In this document: one piece after another, positions 51,896-59,937 of the stretch
Numbering within the stretch: position 1 is the stretch's first letter
Layout: the number at the start of each line of letters is the position of its first letter
Assembly: GCF_014644535.1 (NCBI RefSeq)
Contig: NZ_BMKW01000001.1
Coordinates: 558,001 to 622,000 of the forward strand
DNA from: Neoroseomonas lacus
Lineage (GTDB): Bacteria > Pseudomonadota > Alphaproteobacteria > Acetobacterales > Acetobacteraceae
DNA: 64,000 nucleotides
Reading direction: 5' to 3'
Notes under the pieces: model-generated
Seen by the model: only the letters and a program-made list of their open reading frames with translations
Told to the model about the DNA's origin: nothing
Databases searched by the model: none
Made by a program: the position numbers and the translations under genes

Positions 51896-52867
51896 TCAGA
51901 CGCCCCGGCGCTGGCCGGTGGCGAGCCACTGCGCGGCTTCCTCGCCCAGTTCGGCCCGCGCGCGGGCTTCATAGGCGCGGCTGTCCTCGGCCGTCAGCAC
52001 GTCGCGCCAGCGGCCATTGGTGCCCTTGTTGATGAAGACCTCGGGGCCGCCATCCCAGAACACGCCGCCGAGCGGCGCGGACATGGCCGCATGCGCCTTC
52101 ATCCAGTCGAAGCTGCAATGTTCGAGGATGGCGGGCCAGCGATCCTCCTCGACCTGGATGTCGAGGAATTCGGCGATGCGGCGCATCTGTCCGGGCAGAT
52201 CGGATTTCAGCGTCTCGAAATGCAGCAGCATCAAGTTCGGCAGGTCGCGGATCGCCCACCAGGACCGGACATTCTCCCAGAACGGCCAGAAGGGATGCCC
52301 GTCCCGCGCCAGCCATTCGAGGAAGTAGTCGCGCACAGATTCAGGCGGCGGTTCGATCGGCGGGCCGACGCGGCCGGGCGAATCGTTCAGCGCCTCGTAC
52401 CAGAGCGCATTCGCATTGGCGTGGTGGTTGTGCATGCTCCAGACCACGTCGCGGCCGTCGCGCGCGATGTAGATGTATTTGACCTTCGGTGAATAGACGA
52501 GCGCATCCACCGGCAGATGGGTCTTGAGGAAGCGCCGCCCCTGCTGCGCATCGATGGCGGCGATCTTCTCCGCCTTGGGCGGCACGCGCAGATCAACCCA
52601 GGGTGAGACCGCGCCGACATCGACCTCCGGATCACCGCCGGACAGCAACTGCCCGACGATCTGCTGGGTCCAGGTGGTGCCTGACTTCGCATAAGTCGCG
52701 ATGACGATATCGCCGTCACGGATGGCGAGGTCGTTCCACACCGTGGAATCGAAATGGTGGTTGTGCAGTTCGCGCGTCTTGCGCGGCCAAGCGACGGTGC
52801 CCGCGCTCGTCAGGGAAGGCGTCGCGTCGGCAACGCCGAGATCAGTCCTGTGTTCCAGCATGTCCAT
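51896..52867 (-). CDS. sulfotransferase family protein (PAPS-dependent)
   Basis: A 323-residue cytosolic-type sulfotransferase that moves sulfate from PAPS to an acceptor. The 5'-phosphosulfate loop is IATYAKSGTTWTQQIV (normally TYPKSGTTW), the 3'-phosphate site is YIYIARDGRDVVWSMH, and the C-terminal FINKGTNGRWRDVL matches RKGxxGDWK. The likely catalytic His is in RFLKTHLPVDALVY. The start is either ATG 52867 or 52882. It converges on pdeM with only 7 bases between stops. The acceptor is unknown. Confidence 0.88.
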   Translation of the reverse strand: MDMLEHRTDLGVADATPSLTSAGTVAWPRKTRELHNHHFDSTVWNDLAIRDGDIVIATYAKSGTTWTQQIVGQLLSGGDPEVDVGAVSPWVDLRVPPKAEKIAAIDAQQGRRFLKTHLPVDALVYSPKVKYIYIARDGRDVVWSMHNHHANANALWYEALNDSPGRVGPPIEPPPESVRDYFLEWLARDGHPFWPFWENVRSWWAIRDLPNLMLLHFETLKSDLPGQMRRIAEFLDIQVEEDRWPAILEHCSFDWMKAHAAMSAPLGGVFWDGGPEVFINKGTNGRWRDVLTAEDSRAYEARARAELGEEAAQWLATGQRRGV

Positions 52868-53011
52868 GATCCCTGCCAGCATCGCTGGGCCGACGCTGCG
52901 TCACGTCCGTCGCGCCGCGATGCGGTCGCGGCGAAACATGGCGCCATCGCCGTCGCGACGCCAGAGGCGAAACGTTCCCCGTTCGTGCGCGGGATCACAG
53001 AATGCGAAGGG

Positions 53012-54220
53012 TCAGGCGGCAAGGAACTTCGCCGCCGCGTTGCCCAGCACCTGGCAGCACAGGGCCAGATCCTCTTCCTTCGTGTCCTCCGCCCAATGGT
53101 GGCTTATGCCGCCGATGGACGGCGTGAACAGCATGGCCGCGGGCATGCGCTTGGCGATGTATTGCGCGTCATGGCCAGCGCCCGAGGGCATCCGCGTCCA
53201 GGCGCCCGGCGCTTCCTCCTGCGCTGCCGCTTCCAGCGCGGCCATCATCGCCGGGTCGCAGATCGCCGGGGTGGCGCGGGATTTCTGCATCAGGGATGCC
53301 AGGCACTTCTCGCGCCGGTTGTTCTCCTGCACCAGCGACCTCAGCGTCGCCTCCATCCGTTCGAGCACCGGGACGGAGACGTCGCGGAACTGGAAGAGCA
53401 CCTCGGCCGTGCCGGGGATGATCGAGGGCGCACCGGGGTCGAGACTGATCCGCCCCGTCGTCCAGGTTGAGCGTTCGCCACAGACGCGGGGGAATTCCTG
53501 GTCGATCGCCGAGAGCAACCGTACCGCCGAGAGGCCGGCGTCCTTGCGCTCGGCCATGGAGGTGCCGCCGGCATGGTCCTGCTGGCCCTCGAAGCGGATC
53601 AGCCATTGCCAGATGGCGACGATGCCGGTGACCACGCCGACGCGCAGACCCTTCGATTCCAGGTTGGTGCCCTGTTCGATGTGCATCTCGAAGAAGCCCT
53701 TGTGGCGGCCTGGTTCGAGTTGCATGCGTGGCTTGCCGGCGAGGCCCGCCTCGGCCAGCGCGTCACGCAGGGGCTGGCCGTCATTGCGGCTGCGCGAGCG
53801 GTCGATCTCTTCTTCCGACAGTTCGCCAATGATCGAGCGCGAGCCAAGGAAACCGCCCTCGAAATGCCCTTCCTCATCGGCGAAGGCGCAGACATCGACG
53901 GGCAGGCCGGCCCGGGCCAATGCAACCGCGGTCATGACGCCGAGCGCGCCGTCCAGCCAGCCGGCCTGGTTCTGGCTTTCGATGTGGCTGCCCACCAGCA
54001 GATGCGGCCCGGGCCCCTTGTGTCGGCCATAGACATTGCCGATGCCGTCGATTGAGGCTTCCAGCCCGCATTCCGTCAGGCGTTCCATCAGCCAGCGGCG
54101 CGATTCCATGTCCTGCGGCGAATAGGTCGGGCGATGGACGCCGGTCTTGTACGCGCCGATCTTCCGCAACTCGTTGAGGTCGCGCAGGAAGCGCTCGGTA
54201 TCGATCCTCGGCATGGGCAT
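53012..54220 (-). CDS. M20-family amidase/carbamoylase (hydantoinase-type N-carbamoyl-L-amino acid hydrolase)
   Basis: A 402-residue Zn-dependent hydrolase of the M20/AmaB group. Metal and active-site motifs: GSHIESQNQAGWLDGALGV, CAFADEEGHFEGGFLGSR, FFEMHIEQGTNLE, and late SGAGHDAQYIA and GGISHHWAEDTK. Members hydrolyse N-carbamoyl amino acids, allantoate or ureidoglycolate-like substrates. Nearby D-aminoacylase and hydantoinase genes support a role in amide and hydantoin breakdown. The ATG is preceded by a weak ribosome-binding site. Confidence 0.88.
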   Translation of the reverse strand: MPMPRIDTERFLRDLNELRKIGAYKTGVHRPTYSPQDMESRRWLMERLTECGLEASIDGIGNVYGRHKGPGPHLLVGSHIESQNQAGWLDGALGVMTAVALARAGLPVDVCAFADEEGHFEGGFLGSRSIIGELSEEEIDRSRSRNDGQPLRDALAEAGLAGKPRMQLEPGRHKGFFEMHIEQGTNLESKGLRVGVVTGIVAIWQWLIRFEGQQDHAGGTSMAERKDAGLSAVRLLSAIDQEFPRVCGERSTWTTGRISLDPGAPSIIPGTAEVLFQFRDVSVPVLERMEATLRSLVQENNRREKCLASLMQKSRATPAICDPAMMAALEAAAQEEAPGAWTRMPSGAGHDAQYIAKRMPAAMLFTPSIGGISHHWAEDTKEEDLALCCQVLGNAAAKFLAA

Positions 54221-54353
54221 GGTCCTTCACTTTGCCGGCCATGCTGCGGCGCAAAATCGCCTGCTGCAAGACGCAAGCTTAACGCTTCGGCAAGGTTGTT
54301 GGTCTTTCGTAGGGAGGCCGCAAACCGCGGCGATCCTGTCGGAGGCCGAAAAA

Positions 54354-54563
54354 ATGACCGCCCTCGCGCACCCCCATCGTCAGCCCGAAGACCTGTCCTC
54401 GGTTGCCCTTCTCGAATCCGCGAAAGGGGCCGAACTGCATCTGCGTGGCCAGGCCGGAACGCTGCTGCGCGTGCCCCTTGGCAAGGCCAACCATCGGCGC
54501 GGGCTCACCGCGCTGGCGATGATGGCGGGCGCCCTGGGCGGCAAACCGGGCGGGCGCGCCTGA
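54354..54563 (+). CDS. small hypothetical protein
   Basis: A possible 69-residue protein: MTALAHPHRQPEDLSSVALL start, a VLLESAKGAELHLRGQ-like centre and a basic, alanine- and glycine-rich end. It starts 133 bases from the divergent M20 hydrolase gene and has a strong ribosome-binding site (GGAGG, 8 bases before ATG). I recognise no family. The good start context makes translation plausible, but the short length leaves real doubt. It lies 77 bases ahead of the TctC-type gene. Confidence 0.45.
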   Translation: MTALAHPHRQPEDLSSVALLESAKGAELHLRGQAGTLLRVPLGKANHRRGLTALAMMAGALGGKPGGRA

Positions 54564-54640
54564 CAGCGGGCTATCGCGCCGCTTCCACCTGCCGCTAGGC
54601 TTCCCCCGAACCCGCGACCACAGCGGGCCGGAGGAAGCGC

Positions 54641-55573
54641 ATGAAACGACGTTGTGCCGCGATCATCGCGGCTGTGCTGCTGGCCGCGACGCCCGTGCGG
54701 GCGCAGGTCCAGATGATCGTCAACTTCTCCGCAGGCGGGCCGACCGACATCGTCGCCCGCCTCATGCAGAACGAAATGGCCGCCGCCCTCGGGCAGACGA
54801 TGGTAATCCGGAATGTCGCCGGCGCGGGCGGCACCATCGGCACGGCCGAAGCGGCGCGCGCCAGGCCGGATGGCCAGACCATCCTGTTCAGCCCGGTCGG
54901 GCCGGTGGCGATCCAGCCGCATTTCCGGCGCGACCTGACCTATACCCTCGCGAACCTCGCCGCGATCTGCCAGGTGGCCGACAGCCCGGTCGTGATGATG
55001 ACGCAGAAGAATTCCGGTCTGCGCACGGTGGCGGATGTGGTGGCGCGCGGCCGTGCCCAGGGGATGGACTTCCCCTTCGCCTCGACCGGCGCCGGTTCCA
55101 TCCCGCATATCTCGATGGTCGGGCTGATGCGGCTGGCGAACATGCAGATGAACCACATCCCGTATCGCGGGTCGGGCGAGGTGATGCTCGCCTTCCAGCA
55201 GGGCCAGGTGCAGCTGTTCACCGACCAGACGCTGCTGATCCGGCAATACGACCTGCACCCGATCGCCTTCCTGACCGAGGCGCGCAATCCGGACTTCCCC
55301 GATGTGCCGACGATGCGCGAACAGGGCTACGACCTCGTCTACACTATCTGGTCGGGCCTTTACGCGCCGGCCGGTACGCCGGAGGCGGTGATGGCGCGCC
55401 TTGAGGCCGCCTGCGCGCGCACCATGCGCCACCCCGAAGTGGTGGCCGGCATGAACCGCGTTGCGCAGCCGATCCTCTATCGCGACCGCGCTGCCTTTGC
55501 CGCCTTCTCGCAAAGCGAGAGCGAGAAGTTCCGCTCGCTGATCGAAGCCGCCGGACTGCGCGCGGCGGAGTGA
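54641..55573 (+). CDS. tripartite tricarboxylate transporter substrate-binding protein (Bug/TctC family)
   Basis: A 310-residue periplasmic protein with a signal peptide (MKRRCAAIIAAVLLAATPVRAQ). Family hallmarks: VNFSAGGPTDIVARLMQNEM, VIRNVAGAGGTIGTAEAARARPDGQTILF, MNHIPYRGSGEVMLAFQQGQVQLF and YDLVYTIWSGLYAPAGTPEAVMARL. These orphan receptors are very many in Roseomonas-like and Burkholderiales genomes. The ligand is unknown, but the following D-aminoacylase gene on the same strand suggests an amide or carboxylate. Confidence 0.92.
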   Translation: MKRRCAAIIAAVLLAATPVRAQVQMIVNFSAGGPTDIVARLMQNEMAAALGQTMVIRNVAGAGGTIGTAEAARARPDGQTILFSPVGPVAIQPHFRRDLTYTLANLAAICQVADSPVVMMTQKNSGLRTVADVVARGRAQGMDFPFASTGAGSIPHISMVGLMRLANMQMNHIPYRGSGEVMLAFQQGQVQLFTDQTLLIRQYDLHPIAFLTEARNPDFPDVPTMREQGYDLVYTIWSGLYAPAGTPEAVMARLEAACARTMRHPEVVAGMNRVAQPILYRDRAAFAAFSQSESEKFRSLIEAAGLRAAE

Positions 55574-55749
55574 GAGCGGCGCGGTGGATCTCCAGGTCGA
55601 ACGGCCTCGGCCCTCCTCCAGACCGCCCGCGGCCTGGGACGCCTGAACGCCCCTGGGCCTCGTGCCCTGGAGCCTGCCGAGGCAGGTGCGTCATGTTCCC
55701 AAGCCGGGCGGGGTGACGCAGGATGTGCGCGGTACAGGAGACCACGCAC

Positions 55750-57201
55750 ATGGCGCTTCGCTGCGACCTCGTCATCCGCGACGCGACGATCATTGACGGT
55801 TCCGGCCGCTCCGGCTTTCGCGGCGATGTGGGCGTCGATGGCGACCGCATCGTGGCCGTGGGTGATTTGGGCGCCGCGGTCGGGCAGCGCGAGGTTGCAG
55901 CCGGTGGCCGTGTCCTCGCCCCGGGCTTCATCGACGCGCATACCCATGACGACCAGATTGTCCTGCAGGGTGCGCAATGCATGTGCTGCAAGCTGTCGCA
56001 GGGCGTCACCAGCGTCGTCGTCGGCAATTGTGGCATCAGCCTGTCGCCGGTGCGGATGCCGACGCGGCCGCCCGCGCCGCTCGACCAGATCTGCGCGCCT
56101 GAATGGTGGCACTTCGGGTCGTTCGGCGAGTATGCGGAGCATCTGCGGCGCGAACCGCCGGCGGTGAATACGCTGGCGCTGATCGGCCACATGTCGCTGC
56201 GCGTCGGCGCGATGGGCGGCGATACGCAGCGTGCCGCGACGGACGGCGAGGCGGAACGCATGCGCGGCTGGCTGGCCGAGAGCCTCGCCGAGGGAGCGGC
56301 GGGATTCTCGACAGGCTTGTTCTACCCGCCATCGAAGCATGCGCCGACCGATGAGGTGATCGCCGTGGCCGAGGCGCTGCGCGCGCATCGCGGCCTCTAC
56401 GTCACGCATATGCGCGACGAGGCGAACCACGTCCTCGACAGCATCGAGGAGACGCTGCGCATCGGCGAAAGCGTCGGCGCGCCCGTCATCATCAGCCATC
56501 ACAAATGCGCCCAGCCGGAGAACCACGGACGGTCGCGCGAGACGCTGCCGCTGATCGAGAGCTACGCGGCCCGTTACCCGGTCGCCTTCGATGTCTATCC
56601 CTACACCGCGTCCTCGACCTCGCTCGCCGCGCGCGACCCGCGGCCGGATGTGCCCGTGCAGGTGACCAATTCCCTGCCCCACCCGGCCATGGCCGGGCGC
56701 ATGCTGGCCGACATCGCCGGCGACTGGGGTGTGTCACTGATCGAGGCGCGCGACCGGCTGCTGCCGGCGACCGGCGTCTTCCACAACATGGCTGAGGAGG
56801 ATGTGCGCCGCATCATGGCGCATCCGCTCTCGATGATCGGCAGCGATGGCGGGCCGCTCGCCAGCAAGCCGCATCCGCGGTTGTGGGGGACGTTCCCGCG
56901 CGTGCTCGGCCACTATGTGCGTGAGCTCGGGTTGATGGATCTGGAGATGGCGATCCACAAGATGACCGGCCGCACCGCGATGGTCTTCGGCATCGCCGAT
57001 CGCGGCACGATCAGCCCCGGCGCCTTCGCCGATCTCGTGCTGCTCGATGCCGCGACGGTGAAGGACCGCTCTAGCTGGGACGATCCGATCCAGCCGGCGG
57101 ACGGGATCATCGAGACCTGGGTAAACGGGCAGTCGGCCTATGTGCACGGGGCCGGCGTCACCGGGGCATGCGCGGGGCGGCTGCTGCATCGGCACGCGTG
57201 A
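55750..57201 (+). CDS. N-acyl-D-amino-acid deacylase/D-aminoacylase family amidohydrolase
   Basis: A 483-residue amidohydrolase. Metal-binding and catalytic motifs: FIDAHTHDDQIVL, GVTSVVVGNCGISL (with the conserved Cys), YVTHMRDEANHVLDSIEETLRIGE, PVIISHHKCAQPENHG and MIGSDGGPLASKPHPRLWGTFPRVLGHYV. Enzymes of this group hydrolyse N-acyl-D-amino acids, and some act on dihydropyrimidines or ureido compounds. GGAGA precedes ATG 55750. It follows the TctC-type gene on the same strand. The substrate is not established. Confidence 0.9.
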   Translation: MALRCDLVIRDATIIDGSGRSGFRGDVGVDGDRIVAVGDLGAAVGQREVAAGGRVLAPGFIDAHTHDDQIVLQGAQCMCCKLSQGVTSVVVGNCGISLSPVRMPTRPPAPLDQICAPEWWHFGSFGEYAEHLRREPPAVNTLALIGHMSLRVGAMGGDTQRAATDGEAERMRGWLAESLAEGAAGFSTGLFYPPSKHAPTDEVIAVAEALRAHRGLYVTHMRDEANHVLDSIEETLRIGESVGAPVIISHHKCAQPENHGRSRETLPLIESYAARYPVAFDVYPYTASSTSLAARDPRPDVPVQVTNSLPHPAMAGRMLADIAGDWGVSLIEARDRLLPATGVFHNMAEEDVRRIMAHPLSMIGSDGGPLASKPHPRLWGTFPRVLGHYVRELGLMDLEMAIHKMTGRTAMVFGIADRGTISPGAFADLVLLDAATVKDRSSWDDPIQPADGIIETWVNGQSAYVHGAGVTGACAGRLLHRHA

Positions 57202-57247
57202 CGCAAGGAGGGCGCGCCCTCCCCCGCCGCGCGGTCGGACGGCGGGC

Positions 57248-57781
57248 TCAGGCCTCGGGTAGAGGGTCAGCGCCGTTGATCTCCAGCGCCTCCAGCACCC
57301 GGGAGACGCAGTTGTAGCCGGCGATGGTGACCGTGAGTTCCACCAACTCGCGCGGGGGGAACAAGGCGCGCACCGCCGCGGCCACATCGTCGGGCACATG
57401 CACGTGCCGCGTCATCGCGTCGCAATAGGCAAGGGCTGCGCGTTCCGTCGCATCGAAGGCATCGCTGCCGTGCCAGTCGCGCAGCGCGTCGAGCTGCGCC
57501 TGGGTCGCGCCCTCCTTCAAGGCGATCGGCGCATGGGCCTCCCACTCATAGGGCGCGTCGTTGATCGCCGCGACGCGGCACATCATCAACTCGCGGATCT
57601 TGCCAGAGAGCGTGGAGTTCCAGCGCACCGCGTCGAACATGGTGATCCAGCCCTGCGCGACCGGCGGGGCGTGCAGCAGCATGCGGTGCAGATGGCCGAT
57701 CTTCCGGCGCGATGCGCGGATCGTCTCAGCGGCCTCGCGCAGATCGGGCTGCGCGGGGTCGGCATAGGGAATGCGGGCCAT
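57248..57781 (-). CDS. carboxymuconolactone decarboxylase family protein
   Basis: A 177-residue all-helical CMD/AhpD-like protein. It reads RKIGHLHRMLLHAPPVAQGWITMFDAVRWNSTLSGKIRELMMCRVAAINDAPYEWEAHAPIAL, then LAYCDAMTRHVHVPDDVAAAVRALF and RELVELTVTIAGYNCVSRVL. The AhpD CxxC redox pair is absent, so it is closer to decarboxylase-type members. GGAGG lies 10 bases upstream. It is the last gene of the hyuA-hyuB-maoC run, 54 bases after maoC. Its reaction is unknown. Confidence 0.88.
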   Translation of the reverse strand: MARIPYADPAQPDLREAAETIRASRRKIGHLHRMLLHAPPVAQGWITMFDAVRWNSTLSGKIRELMMCRVAAINDAPYEWEAHAPIALKEGATQAQLDALRDWHGSDAFDATERAALAYCDAMTRHVHVPDDVAAAVRALFPPRELVELTVTIAGYNCVSRVLEALEINGADPLPEA

Positions 57782-57835
57782 GGGGTTCGTTCCTCCGTTG
57801 CGCTGAGTGTGGCGCGGCGGAGGATCGCCGTGAAG

Positions 57836-58315
57836 TCAGTCGGGACGACGGCGCAGCAGGTAGCGCTGGCGGCCATCCATCACCAATTCGCCCTTCTGGT
57901 TGTGCACGGTGCTGCGCAAGCCGATGACGCCGGTGGACCGCTGCGGCGTCACCTCATCCACTTCCAGCGCGGCATAGAGCGTGTCGCCGACGAAGACCGG
58001 ATGCAGGAAGCGGCTGGATTGTTCGAGGAAGCCCTTCAGCGATTCCTCGACCATGTGCGGGAACATTCCCGCCCCCGCCGCGGTCTGGATCACCACCTGG
58101 AAGCCATGGGCGAGCATGTGCGGCATGCCGCGGGCGCGGCAATATTCCACGTCGTAATGGACGGGATGGTTGTCGCCGGAGGCGGCCTGGAAGGCGAGGA
58201 AGATCGCCTCCGTCATGGTGCGGCTGGGCAGGATGAAGCGTTCGCCGAGGACGAAATTTTCGAACCAGCGCTGCTGCGGCACCATGTGGTGCGCGGTGGG
58301 GTCGAAGTCGGTCAT
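57836..58315 (-). CDS. MaoC-like hot-dog fold dehydratase
   Basis: A 159-residue protein of the MaoC hydratase family. The hydratase-2 signature is seen as AFQAASGDNHPVHYDVEYCRARGMPHMLAHGF, with likely catalytic Asp and His. The C-terminal VTPQRSTGVIGLRSTVHNQKGELVMDGRQRYLL is also typical. It hydrates or dehydrates an enoyl-type CoA substrate, or a relative. Its ATG overlaps the hyuB stop (ATGA), so it is co-translated with the hydantoinase pair. Confidence 0.9.
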   Translation of the reverse strand: MTDFDPTAHHMVPQQRWFENFVLGERFILPSRTMTEAIFLAFQAASGDNHPVHYDVEYCRARGMPHMLAHGFQVVIQTAAGAGMFPHMVEESLKGFLEQSSRFLHPVFVGDTLYAALEVDEVTPQRSTGVIGLRSTVHNQKGELVMDGRQRYLLRRRPD

Positions 58316-59937
58316 GCGTAGCCCTGTTCTGCATCGCGCGTCCGCGCCGCCGGGTCGCGTGCGGCCGGCGCGCCGAAGCCGCCGCCGCCCGAGGTCTCCA
58401 GCCGCACGATGTCGCCCTTGAGCAGCCGAACGCCATCCGACTTCGGCGGGATCGGCGTCTCGACGCCGTCGCGGATGCGCAGCAGTCGGCCGAGGCTGCC
58501 TGGCTGCCCGCCGGCCAGGCCGTAGGGCGGGAAGCGGAAGCGGTCCATGTTCGCGGTGAACACGCCGGCCGGGCTGTCCACCCGCCATTCGCGCACCAGC
58601 CCGAGCCCGCCGCGATGCTGCCCCGCCCCGCCCGAACCGGGCACCAGCCCGTAATGGGTGATGGTCAGCGGCATCTGGCTCTCGATCATCTCGACCGGGA
58701 TGTTGGAGTTGTTGTGCATACCGAAGGACCAGGCGTTGACGCCATCCTTCGCCGGGCTCGCGCCGGTGCCGCCGATCTCGATCTCGACCAGCACCTCGCG
58801 CGATCCGTCCTCGCCCTCGGTCTGGAAGGTCGCGACATAGGAGCCGCCGTAATAGGCCGCGGGCATCCGGTCCGGCAGTGCCTGGTGCAGGCAGCCGAAC
58901 ATGACATTGGCCAGCCGGTGCGAGACCGCGACCCGGTGCGCGACAGAGGCCGGCGCGCGGCATGACGTCACACTGCCCTCGCGATGGATGATGCGGATGG
59001 GCCGATAGCAGCCGGCATTGGCCGGCATCGCGCCATCGGTCGCGGCGATGATCGAGTAGTACACAGCGCAATTGGACATCGCCGGCGTGCAGTTGATCGG
59101 ACCGCGCTGCTGGTCAGCGCAGCCCGAGAGGTCGACGGTGATCTCGTCTCCCGCGACCGTCAGCGACACATGCAGCCGCACCGGATCGGCCGAGATGCCG
59201 TCATCGTCGAGGAAATCCACGAACTCATAGGTGCCGTCGGGCATGTCGCGGATCGCGGCGCGCATCGCCGTCTCGCTCATGTCGAGGATGCGCCCCGCCG
59301 CCTCGATCAGCGCCGCCGCGCCATAGCGCGTGGTCAGCCTCCGGATCGACGCCGAGCCGACCTCGAGGCTCGCCAACTGCGACTGCAGATCCCCCAGCAT
59401 CAGGGCCGGCTTGCGGACGTTCTGGCCGATCATCGCCCAGAGCGCCTTGTTCAGTACGCCCTTCTCGATCAGCTTCAGCGGCGGGATGCGGATGCCTTCC
59501 TGGAACACCTCGGTCGCCGTCGCGGCGTAGGAGCCAGGCGCCATGCCGCCCATGTCGATGTGGTGGCACAACGTGCCGACATAGGCGATGCGTTGGCCTT
59601 GGTGGTCGACCGGCTTGAAGGCCAGCACGTCGTTCAGGTGCTGCCCGCCGCAATAAGGGTCGTTGGTGATGACGACATCGCCCTCATCCCAATCCGACGC
59701 ATCGACGAAGCGGTCGAGCAGCGTGCGCAACGCCGCGCCCATGGAATTCAGATGCTGCGGGATGCGCGCGGATTGCGCGACGTTGTTGCCGGCCGCGTCG
59801 AACACCGCGGTCGAGTAATCCAGCAACTCGCGCACGGTGGTCGATCGGCTGGTGCGCCAGATGGTGATGTCCATCTCGGCGGCGGCGGCGGTCAGAGCAT
59901 TGCGGATGACCTCGATTTCGATCGGGCCGAGCGTCAT
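58312..59937 (-). CDS. hyuB: hydantoinase B/oxoprolinase family protein
   Basis: A 541-residue HyuB-type subunit. It begins MTLGPIEIEVIRNALTAAAAEM and shows WDEGDVVITNDPYCGGQHLNDVLAF, VGTLCHHIDMGGMAPGSYA, MLGDLQSQLASLEVG, and the C-terminal GGAGQHRGGLGLVREWRV. Together with HyuA it forms ATP-dependent hydantoinase, oxoprolinase or acetophenone carboxylase-like complexes. It overlaps hyuA at its start (ATGA) and maoC at its end. Substrate: a cyclic amide or ketone, not decided. Confidence 0.93.
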   Translation of the reverse strand: MTLGPIEIEVIRNALTAAAAEMDITIWRTSRSTTVRELLDYSTAVFDAAGNNVAQSARIPQHLNSMGAALRTLLDRFVDASDWDEGDVVITNDPYCGGQHLNDVLAFKPVDHQGQRIAYVGTLCHHIDMGGMAPGSYAATATEVFQEGIRIPPLKLIEKGVLNKALWAMIGQNVRKPALMLGDLQSQLASLEVGSASIRRLTTRYGAAALIEAAGRILDMSETAMRAAIRDMPDGTYEFVDFLDDDGISADPVRLHVSLTVAGDEITVDLSGCADQQRGPINCTPAMSNCAVYYSIIAATDGAMPANAGCYRPIRIIHREGSVTSCRAPASVAHRVAVSHRLANVMFGCLHQALPDRMPAAYYGGSYVATFQTEGEDGSREVLVEIEIGGTGASPAKDGVNAWSFGMHNNSNIPVEMIESQMPLTITHYGLVPGSGGAGQHRGGLGLVREWRVDSPAGVFTANMDRFRFPPYGLAGGQPGSLGRLLRIRDGVETPIPPKSDGVRLLKGDIVRLETSGGGGFGAPAARDPAARTRDAEQGYA

